A DNA stretch of 64,000 bases, taken from assembly GCA_029782365.1 (NCBI GenBank), contig JAKOUW010000096.1, positions 523,432 through 587,431 on the forward strand, read 5' to 3'. Numbering within the stretch: position 1 is the first letter of the stretch; every line of letters starts with the position of its first letter. This document shows, one piece after another, positions 8,879-16,897 of the stretch. The stretch comes from Chloroflexota bacterium. GTDB taxonomy: Bacteria; Chloroflexota; Anaerolineae; Anaerolineales; UBA4823. The position numbers and the translations under genes were made by a program. A model generated the notes under the pieces. That model did no database searches and was not told the origin of the DNA. It saw only the letters and a list, made by a program, of their open reading frames with translations.

Positions 8879-10707
8879 TGTGGCCGGTGGAATCCGCAAG
8901 CTTGCCTGTGCCTGATCTCCACCAGCCTGCTGGCGATTTCTCTTTTGAGCTTTGCGCCGGTTTTCTGCTTCTCCAGCAAGGCGCTCAGTGGTGGCTCTTC
9001 GAGCGCCCTCTGGCGGTGATCGCAGCTTATTCCCTTGCCGAGGTCCAGCCCGCCCTGGCAGAATTGGAGCGCGCCGCCCAATCAGGGCTGTACGCCGCCG
9101 GTATGCTCAGTTACGAGGCCGCTCCGGCCTTGGACCCCGCCCTGCGGGCTCACCCACCCGGCGATTTTCCCCTGCTCTGGTTTGGCCTGTACACCGCGCC
9201 GCGCCGCCTGCCTCTCTCTGCGCTTCCATCGCCTGGCCCGCAGGCTTACCCGCTCGACTGGCGGCCCAACGTATCGAAAAAAGAGTACCGCGCCGCTTTG
9301 CGCGCCATCAAAGCGCACATCGCTTGCGGCGATACGTACCAGGTGAATTACACCCTGCGCTTGCGCTCTGCTTTTCCTCTGTCATCCCAGGATATACCTT
9401 TCCAGACATTCTGCCGGCTGGCGCGCAGCCAGCGCGCCGGTTATGCCGCCTACCTGGATCTCGGCCGTTGGGCGGCTGCTTGCGCTTCTCCAGAGTTGTT
9501 TTTCCGCCTGGACGGCGACCAGGTCACCGCCCGGCCGATGAAAGGGACAACCTACCGCGGTCTGACATTAGCCGGGGATCGCGCCCAAGCCGCCTGGCTG
9601 CAGGCTTCTGCTAAGAACCGCGCCGAGAATGTGATGATCGTGGATATGCTGCGCAACGACCTGGGCAAGGTGGCGCGCCCGGGCAGCGTTCAGGTCCTGC
9701 GCCTGTTCGAGACCGAGCGTTACCCCACCGTCTGGCAGATGACCTCTACGGTGCAGGCTCGCACAGAGGCCACGTTTTCACAGCTTTTTAGTGCCTTGTT
9801 CCCCTGTGCCTCGATCACCGGCGCGCCAAAAATCCGCACCATGCAGATCATCCAGGCGTTGGAGCCCGAACCGCGCCGCCTGTACACAGGCTCCATCGGT
9901 TGGCTGGCGCCGGGCCGCCAGGCCCAGTTCAACGTGGCGATTCGCACCGTGCTGTTTGACCGCCATGCCGGACACGCAGAATACGGCGTGGGCGGCGGGA
10001 TAGTTTGGGATTCTACTATACAGGGTGAATATGAAGAATGCCTGCTGAAAGCCAGGGTGCTGAACAGCGAATTCCCGGCGTTTTCACTGCTCGAAACACT
10101 GCGTTGGACACCCACAGAAGGCTATTATTTACTCGAACGCCATTTACAGCGTATGAAAGATTCGGCGGAATATTTCGCTTACCCATGCGACCTCCGCCAG
10201 GCGAGAGAGCGCCTTGCTGAATTGGCAGCGGAATTTCCTTCCGCAGCGCGGCGAGTGCGCTTGTTGTTGGATGAAAGCGGCGTTTTTCATCTGGAGAGTA
10301 TGCCCTTCACCATGTCCGGGCCGGCTGACCGTCTGCAGATGCCCCTGGCAGTTCATCCGGTTGACCGGCAGAATACTTTTCTGTACCACAAAACTACTCA
10401 TCGCTCGGTCTATGCGCAAGCTTTGCAGGAACGCCCCGGATGCGAGGATGTCATTCTTTTCAACCAACAGGGTGAACTCACCGAAACCTGCCTGGGTAAT
10501 CTGGCTCTGAATATTGACGGCCGACTGCTCACGCCGCCGCTCTCCAGCGGGTTACTGGCTGGCGTCCTGCGCGCCGAACTGCTCGCTTCAGGCGTGCTGC
10601 AAGAAGCCCGCCTGACGTTGGATGATCTGCCGCGCGCCAGCGCCATTTACCGCTTGAATTCCCTGCGCGGCATGCAGGCGGTGGATCTCACTGGCGGTCC
10701 CACTTGA
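8878..10707 (+). CDS. pabB: Aminodeoxychorismate synthase component I fused to aminodeoxychorismate lyase (PabB-PabC)
   Basis: The N-terminal 395 residues are a chorismate-binding enzyme: PMKGT near residue 220 and ITGAPKIRTMQIIQ near 314 are hallmark active-site motifs of PabB/TrpE. From about residue 400 a fold-type IV PLP enzyme follows (FSLLETLRW, with KTTHRSVY near 504 carrying the probable PLP lysine). Together the halves convert chorismate and ammonia to 4-aminobenzoate and pyruvate for folate synthesis; the glutaminase PabA is not in this window. The start is uncertain: GTG at 8878 overlaps the AAA stop (TAGTG) and GTG at 8887 is an alternative; neither has a good Shine-Dalgarno. PabBC fusions are common in bacteria. 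Confidence 0.9.
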   Translation: MWPVESASLPVPDLHQPAGDFSFELCAGFLLLQQGAQWWLFERPLAVIAAYSLAEVQPALAELERAAQSGLYAAGMLSYEAAPALDPALRAHPPGDFPLLWFGLYTAPRRLPLSALPSPGPQAYPLDWRPNVSKKEYRAALRAIKAHIACGDTYQVNYTLRLRSAFPLSSQDIPFQTFCRLARSQRAGYAAYLDLGRWAAACASPELFFRLDGDQVTARPMKGTTYRGLTLAGDRAQAAWLQASAKNRAENVMIVDMLRNDLGKVARPGSVQVLRLFETERYPTVWQMTSTVQARTEATFSQLFSALFPCASITGAPKIRTMQIIQALEPEPRRLYTGSIGWLAPGRQAQFNVAIRTVLFDRHAGHAEYGVGGGIVWDSTIQGEYEECLLKARVLNSEFPAFSLLETLRWTPTEGYYLLERHLQRMKDSAEYFAYPCDLRQARERLAELAAEFPSAARRVRLLLDESGVFHLESMPFTMSGPADRLQMPLAVHPVDRQNTFLYHKTTHRSVYAQALQERPGCEDVILFNQQGELTETCLGNLALNIDGRLLTPPLSSGLLAGVLRAELLASGVLQEARLTLDDLPRASAIYRLNSLRGMQAVDLTGGPT

Positions 10708-10819
10708 CGCTGCCAGGTTTCAGCGGCGGCAAATTGTTGATGGCGCCGCAGGGATAACGAATATGACCGCTCTTCATTCGCCGTCTTATCACAGCTTGCG
10801 AAAGGCTCAATTCCTCCAC

Positions 10820-10848
10820 TTTACTCCGAATTATTTAAATACTATAAT
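10820..10848 (+). promoter_or_regulatory. Sigma-70-type promoter of the four-gene NTPase operon
   Basis: TTTACT (10820-10825) and a consensus TATAAT (10843-10848) are 17 bp apart in an AT-rich island within GC-rich surroundings. The first gene starts at 10872, preceded by GGAGGA (10862-10867). Confidence 0.6.
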
Positions 10849-10871
10849 ATAGGTAGAAACTGGAGGATTTT

Positions 10872-11318
10872 ATGACCGACAATTCCAAGAACAACCAGGA
10901 TGAACAGGCCAAGCCCGCCTCGGGCGGTTTCAATTTCCAGGGGCCTGCCTCCTTTAACCAAAGCCAGCTTTCGACTGGCGATATCCATAACCAGAATGTC
11001 ACTTTCAGCGGCTCGGCAATAACCCCGGATATGTTGGCTGAATTGTTTGCGCCTCTGGCAACCGCGGTCAAATCAGCTCCGCCGGAAAAGCGCGCCGATG
11101 CCGAAGCCAAGCTTGAAGAATTGAAGCAGGAAACCGCCAAGGGCGCCAAGGCCGAAGACAGCACACTGGCGCGCGTCGCCAGCGGATTGGCCGATCTGGT
11201 CCCCGGAGCTGTCAGCGCCCTGGTCGCTGCGTTTGCCAACCCTCTGCTGGCAGGTATTGCCGGTCCGGTCACCAAGTTCGTGGTGGACGGATTAAAACAG
11301 AAACTCGGAACAAAATAA
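10872..11318 (+). CDS. Small protein with FNQSQL motif and hydrophobic C-terminus (operon gene 1)
   Basis: I recognise no family for this 148-residue protein. Residues 19-40 form a motif (GFNFQGPASFNQSQL...G.I.N) that recurs in the NTPase two genes downstream with 15 of 22 identical residues. A charged, probably coiled helix follows (about residues 60-95, rich in Glu/Lys/Ala). The last 50 residues are alanine/glycine/valine rich (VSALVAAFANPLLAGIAGPV) and could form an amphipathic or membrane-inserting helical hairpin. There is no signal peptide. The shared motif suggests homotypic contact between this protein and the NTPase. A role as adaptor or membrane-active effector is my inference. It is preceded by a strong promoter and ribosome-binding site and heads the operon. 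Confidence 0.75.
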   Translation: MTDNSKNNQDEQAKPASGGFNFQGPASFNQSQLSTGDIHNQNVTFSGSAITPDMLAELFAPLATAVKSAPPEKRADAEAKLEELKQETAKGAKAEDSTLARVASGLADLVPGAVSALVAAFANPLLAGIAGPVTKFVVDGLKQKLGTK

Positions 11319-11372
11319 GCGTTTCACAACCGCCCGCCGCACCGCTTCATTTTCGCCTGTCAGGAGGTCATC

Positions 11373-12629
11373 ATGGATCACATTCGCTCCTTTCGCCTCA
11401 CCGCGCTGTGGCGCGCCTTACTTTGTCTGGCTTTCATTTCCGCTGCCGGCTGCGCTCCTGCCCAGATAACCATCTCACCAGACGCCACCCAGCCTCCGGC
11501 TGAATATACGCCGCCTGCCGAGCCCACCCCAATGGTCGACACGCCAACCCCAACCCCAACGCCGGCGCCTGCCTTACCCACCGAGTCCACTTCCGTCCTG
11601 CCGCCCCTCAACGACCAGACCAGCTTGGTGGCTTTGTTTCCGGCGCTCTCGGATGATTTTGTCAAGCAAATTTCAGGCCAGCTCGAGCAGTTCGCTCAGG
11701 TCCATCCGAATATTCAACTCAGCTACAATTTTGAACCACCTGCCGGTTTTCCAACCAAGCTACAATCTTTGCTCGCCGCCGGCACCCCGCCTGACCTGAC
11801 CGCTTTGGACTACAACATGCTGGCTGGCATGGTGCAAAGCGGCGCCTCGGCCAAATTCGACCAGTATCCATCCACCTATTGGAACATCTTTCTGGAAGAT
11901 GCGGCAGCCGGCGACCGCTTCGGGAATGATTTTTACGGCGTACCCTGGTTCCGCGATGCTTGCTCGCCTGCCTACACTTCGCTGGCTTTGTTCACCTCCG
12001 ATCCGCTGCGCGCCCATGCCGCGCACCTGTTGGCCGAGTACCTCACTGGTTATGGTTTGCAAAAGGATAACCTGTTTAACCTGAACATGTTCCCAACCAT
12101 CAACGATCTTTACCAGGCGGGAGTGCTCTCTTGCCCGGCCCAAAAGACCCTGCGCCTTCCCCCGAGTGCGCTGGAAGCGGTGGTCAATTCCAGCCAGGTG
12201 GACGCTGATTCATTTTCCACGCTCGAGCAAAAATTCAACCCATCTAGCGCCACCGCCCTCGTGCCCCAAATGGTCTCCCAGTCCAGCGATTTTCTCAGCC
12301 TGGCCCGTCTGACCCCTGCCCAGGCTTTTGGCCAGCATTACAAAGATTTCCTGGTGTTTGGCATTCTGCAGCTTGATGACCCCGCAGTCTCTGGAAGCTT
12401 GGGACTCTCGCCCGGGCGCTACATGCTGGTTTGCAGTCCGAATCCCGATGCGCCGGACTGCAGTTTCGTGGATACGCAGGGCAATTTCACCAAATTTGAC
12501 CCCCAGGCATATCAAAAAATGGGCGCCTCTGTCAGCGAACCAGGCGTTTTCATTGAAACCGGTTCGATCGAAGCCTGTTTTTACCTGGATGGCTTGCGCC
12601 TGTGCATCACGCTGTTTGCCAATCGATAA
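11373..12629 (+). CDS. Lipoprotein with solute-binding-protein-like domain (operon gene 2)
   Basis: A signal sequence ending ISAAGC marks a lipoprotein, with lipidation at Cys27. A Thr/Pro-rich linker follows (residues 30-75, TPTPTPTPAP), typical of surface lipoproteins in this genome. Residues 80-245 look like a shortened family 1 extracellular solute-binding protein: 'LEQFAQVHPNIQLSY', 'GTPPDLTALDYNMLAGM', and a late segment 'AAHLLAEYLTGYGLQKD' that resembles the C-terminal lobe helix of sugar-binding proteins. About 170 further residues match nothing I know and contain several cysteines. No permease lies next to it; the gene sits inside an operon with an NTPase, so sensing is more likely than transport. 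AGGAGGTCATC gives a strong ribosome-binding site. Confidence 0.75.
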   Translation: MDHIRSFRLTALWRALLCLAFISAAGCAPAQITISPDATQPPAEYTPPAEPTPMVDTPTPTPTPAPALPTESTSVLPPLNDQTSLVALFPALSDDFVKQISGQLEQFAQVHPNIQLSYNFEPPAGFPTKLQSLLAAGTPPDLTALDYNMLAGMVQSGASAKFDQYPSTYWNIFLEDAAAGDRFGNDFYGVPWFRDACSPAYTSLALFTSDPLRAHAAHLLAEYLTGYGLQKDNLFNLNMFPTINDLYQAGVLSCPAQKTLRLPPSALEAVVNSSQVDADSFSTLEQKFNPSSATALVPQMVSQSSDFLSLARLTPAQAFGQHYKDFLVFGILQLDDPAVSGSLGLSPGRYMLVCSPNPDAPDCSFVDTQGNFTKFDPQAYQKMGASVSEPGVFIETGSIEACFYLDGLRLCITLFANR

Positions 12630-12638
12630 GAATTCACC

Positions 12639-13559
12639 ATGCTCAGCCTGGCCAAAGATTTCGTTGATCGTGACAAAGAGCTGGCGGATTTAACAGGCGC
12701 CAACCCGCCTTCTTCCCTGCGCCTGCTCTTGGTGACGGGCGAAGAAGGCATGGGCAAGACATCCCTGCTGGCAGAGTATGCCGACAATCTGCGCCAGGCT
12801 GGCCTGGAAGTTGCCGCTATTGATCTGCACGGCCGCGATTTCATGAGTGTGCTCAATCTCTTGACCAGCGAATTGGACAGCCTCGATTTCAGCGATCTGC
12901 ACAAAGCGCTCAACGATCTGCCAGCCATGCTTCAACGCGGCTTGCCGGCGCCTGAGCCGCCTGTGGGAGTCCCAACGCCAGCCGCTGTGCCTGCTCAGGA
13001 AGATCCCCTCTCGCAGACCGCGGCGGGCAGCGGGTTCGATTTCACCGGCCCCGCTACTTTTAACCAAAGCCAGCTCGCCCTGGGCAGTATATTCAACAAC
13101 CCCAATTACACCACTGTATACAATCTGTATCTCAGCGAAGATCCAGCCGTTAAAAATTTGATTATCAGTTTCCAAACGCGGGCACTGCGCGCCAGCCTGG
13201 CGCGTTCAGGTAAGCCCCTCGTCATTATCTTCGATAATTGGGATGCCGCTGACCCGCTCGTGCAGAGATGGCTGCGCGACAACCTCTTGGATTGGGCCCT
13301 GAATAATAAGATCCCCAGTTTGCTCCTGGCCTGCAGTGCCCAGGTCGGCCAAAGTGATCTTGAAAACCTGCGCGGTGAATTGACCGTCAAAGTTGGCGAA
13401 CTGCCCCAGCAGGCTGTTTATGAATATTGGGTGATCAAAAAACGCCTGCCCGCCGAAGCCTTGAGCCTGGTCGAAGCCTTGGTGCACCGCACCAGCGTCC
13501 TGGTAAACCTGGCTCAAGACGCCGAGGTGAAGCGCAGTCAACAGGCTCAGGTGAGCTGA
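12639..13559 (+). CDS. P-loop NTPase of AAA/STAND type carrying the FNQSQL motif (operon gene 3)
   Basis: A 306-residue NTPase that opens with the 'FVDRDKEL' signature typical of AAA_16/STAND ATPases. Walker A is GEEGMGKTS near residues 33-41 and a Walker B-like strand is PLVIIFDNWD near 192-201. Between them, residues 132-153 (GFDFTGPATFNQSQL...) repeat the motif of gene 1, preceded by a Pro/Ala-rich linker, so the motif is displayed on a loop of about 70 residues inserted into the nucleotide-binding core. The protein stops after the ATPase core, where STAND proteins normally continue into a winged helix and repeats; those parts are found in the next gene. The stop is one base from the next start, implying translational coupling. 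Confidence 0.8.
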   Translation: MLSLAKDFVDRDKELADLTGANPPSSLRLLLVTGEEGMGKTSLLAEYADNLRQAGLEVAAIDLHGRDFMSVLNLLTSELDSLDFSDLHKALNDLPAMLQRGLPAPEPPVGVPTPAAVPAQEDPLSQTAAGSGFDFTGPATFNQSQLALGSIFNNPNYTTVYNLYLSEDPAVKNLIISFQTRALRASLARSGKPLVIIFDNWDAADPLVQRWLRDNLLDWALNNKIPSLLLACSAQVGQSDLENLRGELTVKVGELPQQAVYEYWVIKKRLPAEALSLVEALVHRTSVLVNLAQDAEVKRSQQAQVS

Positions 13560-13560
13560 G

Positions 13561-16500
13561 ATGGCTGGACCACCTGTCTCTCCGCCCCCGCTGCCTGGGA
13601 ATTGGGATCTGGATGATCCGTTACAAATTGCCGAGCGTCTTGACCGCCTCCCATCTGAATTGCACTATTACCTTCTGCTGTGCGCCATCCCACCTGAATT
13701 TGACCAGGCCCTGTTTGATTATTTATTCGGTCTTTTTCCATACCCAAATGCTCCGCAGAAAGACGCTGGGCAGATGTTCGATCAGATACTGGCGCTGGAT
13801 TTCTGCCGTCCAGGAGCGGGCCACATGCTCAAGTTCAACAGCGCCGCACGCCGGGTTCTCTTAAATCGTCTTCAACAGCCAGAACTGCAGTCCATCTTCC
13901 AACAGGCCAGCCAGGCTCTGACTGCGAACGACCTGCTGCCCTCCAGCCGCGCCGAAACTGCCAAGAACGAAGCCAGCCCAGAAACCACCAGCCGTCAGCC
14001 TCAGGAAGACTTCGCCAATGCAGAATGGAATTCATGGCTGGCGTCGCTCTCGGCCCAACAGCAAAATCCTCAAGAGATTCATCTCCAGGTGCTGGCTTCG
14101 CTCATCGATCACCAGCCGCCTGTTCTGCTGCATTTTCTGCGGCTGTGCGCTATTCCGGCGGCCTTTGATCGCTCATTGGTGGAACGCCTGGTGGAGGGTT
14201 TTCCTGCCCCTGGACACTCATCTGCCTCAGCAGAGGAATTGTTCGCCCGCCTCGGCGGGTTATCCTTCAGCCGGCGCGATTCCTGGGGGCGCCTGGTGTT
14301 CGATCTGGACGCCCGCCGCCTCCTGCTGGAACGCCTTCAGCAGCCCGATCTTCAGCCCCTTTTTCGCCAGGTGAACCAGGCTTTGCTGGACGAGGCGCAA
14401 CACCAGGTGGCCCACGGCCCAGCCGCCCTCAGTTTGCGCAGCCAGCGCGATTTGCTAAACCACCTCTTGTTGGCCGACGCATTGAGCGGGCTCAATTATT
14501 TGTTCCAAGCATTTCAACTGGCCTGCGATCAGCGCCAGCTTGGCCATGCCCAAGATCTGCTCCAGCGCCTGCGCGATTTGCTTGCCTTTCTTCCGCCCGA
14601 TTACCTCACCTGGCATGATTTCTATGCGCTGCGGCTGAGTGGCTACACCGGCAGGTTAACCCCAGGCGCACTGGCGCTCCAGTTCCAGCGCCTGGCCAAG
14701 AACACATCATCAGGCATTTTACAAGCCATGGCGCTCTGGCAGGCCGGCGATTGGGCTCGCCAGGATAACCAATGGACTGCGGCCCTGGCCAGTTTGCAGA
14801 ACAGTCTGCAGTTGTTGCGACGAGCGAACCGACCAACGGAGGCAGCGCGCGTTTGCATGGCCATCGGCAGTGTGTATCTTGACCTGGCCGAAAACAACGG
14901 CGAACTGCAGGGTGGGCCGCTCTTGCCAGAGACAGCCAGCGAGCGCTGGCTGTATTACCTGGTTCACTTTCCTTTTATTCTGCTCGAATGGCTGCGCCGT
15001 TGGACGCCGTTTTTCCCGGCTTTCCTGATATTTTCCAGCCGGTACCAGGATTGGCTGCTCAACTACTTGCTGCTGGAGGCTGGCGTATGGTTCGCCAAAG
15101 CCCAATCAGATTTTGAGAAGCTCAGCGATTCGTCTGGTCTTTTGGAAGCACTGCGCCTGCGAACGGAAACCGCGCTCAGCCTGAAACGCTGGGCGTCTGC
15201 CAGCGCTCTGCTCCAGCGCCTGCGAGCCCGGCCAGAAGTGCAGTCCAGCCGCTACCGGTATGCGCTTTACCTGCTCGGCCAGGCTGAAATCGATATGGTG
15301 CGCCGCCAACATCAGGCCGCCCTGGCCAGTCTGCATGAAGCGGCACAAACATTCGATGTGACGGAGGATGCTCCTCAGCAGGCGCGCGCCAGCCGCCTGC
15401 TCGGCCGGCTGCTCCTGCGCCAGGGAAAGGTTGAGGAAGCCGGCCAGGCTTACCTGAGCGCGGCGCGCGCCTACCAACAGGCCGGCGACCCGCTCGGCCG
15501 CAGTCAGGCGCTGGGTGAAGCGTTGGATTCATTGGTTCGTCGCGGTCATGCCAGGAGCTCATCGGCCCGCGAAGGCTCGTATGCGCGCCTGGCCATGGCA
15601 TTCGAAGATTTCGGTGCATTCATCAAAGAAAAAACCAGTCCTCTGCGCCCGGCAGGCGCTCCCAACGAGCCCATCGACAGCGCCAGCCAGGTTTATTTCC
15701 TGGCCGGCTTCCCCGATCACTTACTGCGTACATTCCGGCGGGTGGCTTACCTGTTTGCCCTGCCGGCTGGGTACCTGTTCACCCTGGGGGTGGGGATTGC
15801 CGCTACGCTGTCGCTGGCGGTGCTTGAAAACTGGCTTCTGCGCAACACCGACCAGATTCCACCCAGCCAGGGCGCTGTCCTGGCGGCGGTCGTCATCCTG
15901 GCTCTGCCAGTGGCGCTGTGGGGCTACCGATTTGCGTATTGTGTGCTCGGATTGATTGTGGCTGGCTGGTTGAGCAAAAAGGTGAAGCCGCTGGAAGAGC
16001 AGCAGCCCGACTTGTTGATTGCCTCTCCCCACGGTCTGGAAGTGCGCCGCAATCTGCCGCCTGGCGCCATTGCCACCAGCATCAGCCGCACACCAGATGC
16101 GCAGGAAGCGGCTGAAGGCGATGGGCGCACCATTTTCGGCGGTGCGCCTGGCCCAGGCCAGCCGTCAAACCAACCCGACGCTCAAGTGAACAGCGTATTC
16201 ATCCCTTGGGAAGAAATCCTGGCCCTCGGCCCGGCGGATGTGCGTGTCTGGCGCCAACCGATCAGCCTGGCGTCGCGCCTCCACATGCTGTTTGCACATA
16301 CCCTGGAAAAGCCCACCACCCAGGTCATCGAAGGTATCACAATTGGCTATGCGCACCTCGCCCGCTTGGTGCGCAGCCGCATCAAGCCCAATACGCCTTC
16401 CCTGGATGGCAGTTTCACCCTGCTCGCCAGCATGTCTGCCCTGGCAGCGGCCGCTCTCAGCCTGTTTTGCGCCTGGTGGATGGTCATCCACAACCTGATT

Positions 16501-16797
16501 AACTTGCGCGTGCAGAACATTTTCAGCGGCGGACAGGTCTACCTGTTCTATACTCCCCTGGTCGCCATGTGGCTCTTCAGTCTGATGATCTTTTTTCCCC
16601 CTTTTGCCCTTTGGCAGCTCTACTTTCAACGCCGCCGTATGAGCCGCTTTTTCCCGCCAGCCGAGCGGCCGGACTCTTCTGCGCCAGCCAATACCGCGCC
16701 CTCCGTTGTACCTTCCGCCGTCTTGGCATCGGCGGCCGTTTTCAGCACCCTGCTAGCCCTGGCCTGGCTGGTGCTTATACTAATATTGGCCGCCTGA
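13561..16797 (+). CDS. Winged-helix-like/TPR membrane protein (operon gene 4)
   Basis: The 1078 residues begin with two related segments of about 100 residues (roughly 20-123 and 160-280), both containing 'LRLCAIP..FD..L...L...FP' and closing with '..LL.RLQQP.LQ.iF.Q..QAL'. They resemble the winged-helix region that follows the ATPase in STAND proteins. Alpha-helical TPR-like repeats fill about 280-690 (for example 'AWLAQAGDWARQDNQWTAA'-like helices). Hydrophobic segments near residues 728-760, 770-805, 951-980, 990-1025 and 1052-1078 are probable membrane helices, separated by a soluble part (810-950). Together with the preceding NTPase it would rebuild a STAND layout (NTPase, winged helix, TPR) split over two genes and anchored in the membrane. 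Function is not known. Confidence 0.75.
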   Translation: MAGPPVSPPPLPGNWDLDDPLQIAERLDRLPSELHYYLLLCAIPPEFDQALFDYLFGLFPYPNAPQKDAGQMFDQILALDFCRPGAGHMLKFNSAARRVLLNRLQQPELQSIFQQASQALTANDLLPSSRAETAKNEASPETTSRQPQEDFANAEWNSWLASLSAQQQNPQEIHLQVLASLIDHQPPVLLHFLRLCAIPAAFDRSLVERLVEGFPAPGHSSASAEELFARLGGLSFSRRDSWGRLVFDLDARRLLLERLQQPDLQPLFRQVNQALLDEAQHQVAHGPAALSLRSQRDLLNHLLLADALSGLNYLFQAFQLACDQRQLGHAQDLLQRLRDLLAFLPPDYLTWHDFYALRLSGYTGRLTPGALALQFQRLAKNTSSGILQAMALWQAGDWARQDNQWTAALASLQNSLQLLRRANRPTEAARVCMAIGSVYLDLAENNGELQGGPLLPETASERWLYYLVHFPFILLEWLRRWTPFFPAFLIFSSRYQDWLLNYLLLEAGVWFAKAQSDFEKLSDSSGLLEALRLRTETALSLKRWASASALLQRLRARPEVQSSRYRYALYLLGQAEIDMVRRQHQAALASLHEAAQTFDVTEDAPQQARASRLLGRLLLRQGKVEEAGQAYLSAARAYQQAGDPLGRSQALGEALDSLVRRGHARSSSAREGSYARLAMAFEDFGAFIKEKTSPLRPAGAPNEPIDSASQVYFLAGFPDHLLRTFRRVAYLFALPAGYLFTLGVGIAATLSLAVLENWLLRNTDQIPPSQGAVLAAVVILALPVALWGYRFAYCVLGLIVAGWLSKKVKPLEEQQPDLLIASPHGLEVRRNLPPGAIATSISRTPDAQEAAEGDGRTIFGGAPGPGQPSNQPDAQVNSVFIPWEEILALGPADVRVWRQPISLASRLHMLFAHTLEKPTTQVIEGITIGYAHLARLVRSRIKPNTPSLDGSFTLLASMSALAAAALSLFCAWWMVIHNLINLRVQNIFSGGQVYLFYTPLVAMWLFSLMIFFPPFALWQLYFQRRRMSRFFPPAERPDSSAPANTAPSVVPSAVLASAAVFSTLLALAWLVLILILAA

Positions 16798-16897
16798 TTG
16801 GTCGTTTCGGTCAGACCCTACCCTCCTCCACAGCCAGTTCGTGACCGCCAACAACTCCTCTCTTTCCCTGGCAGGTTTTCCATTGTAAAATCCACCC

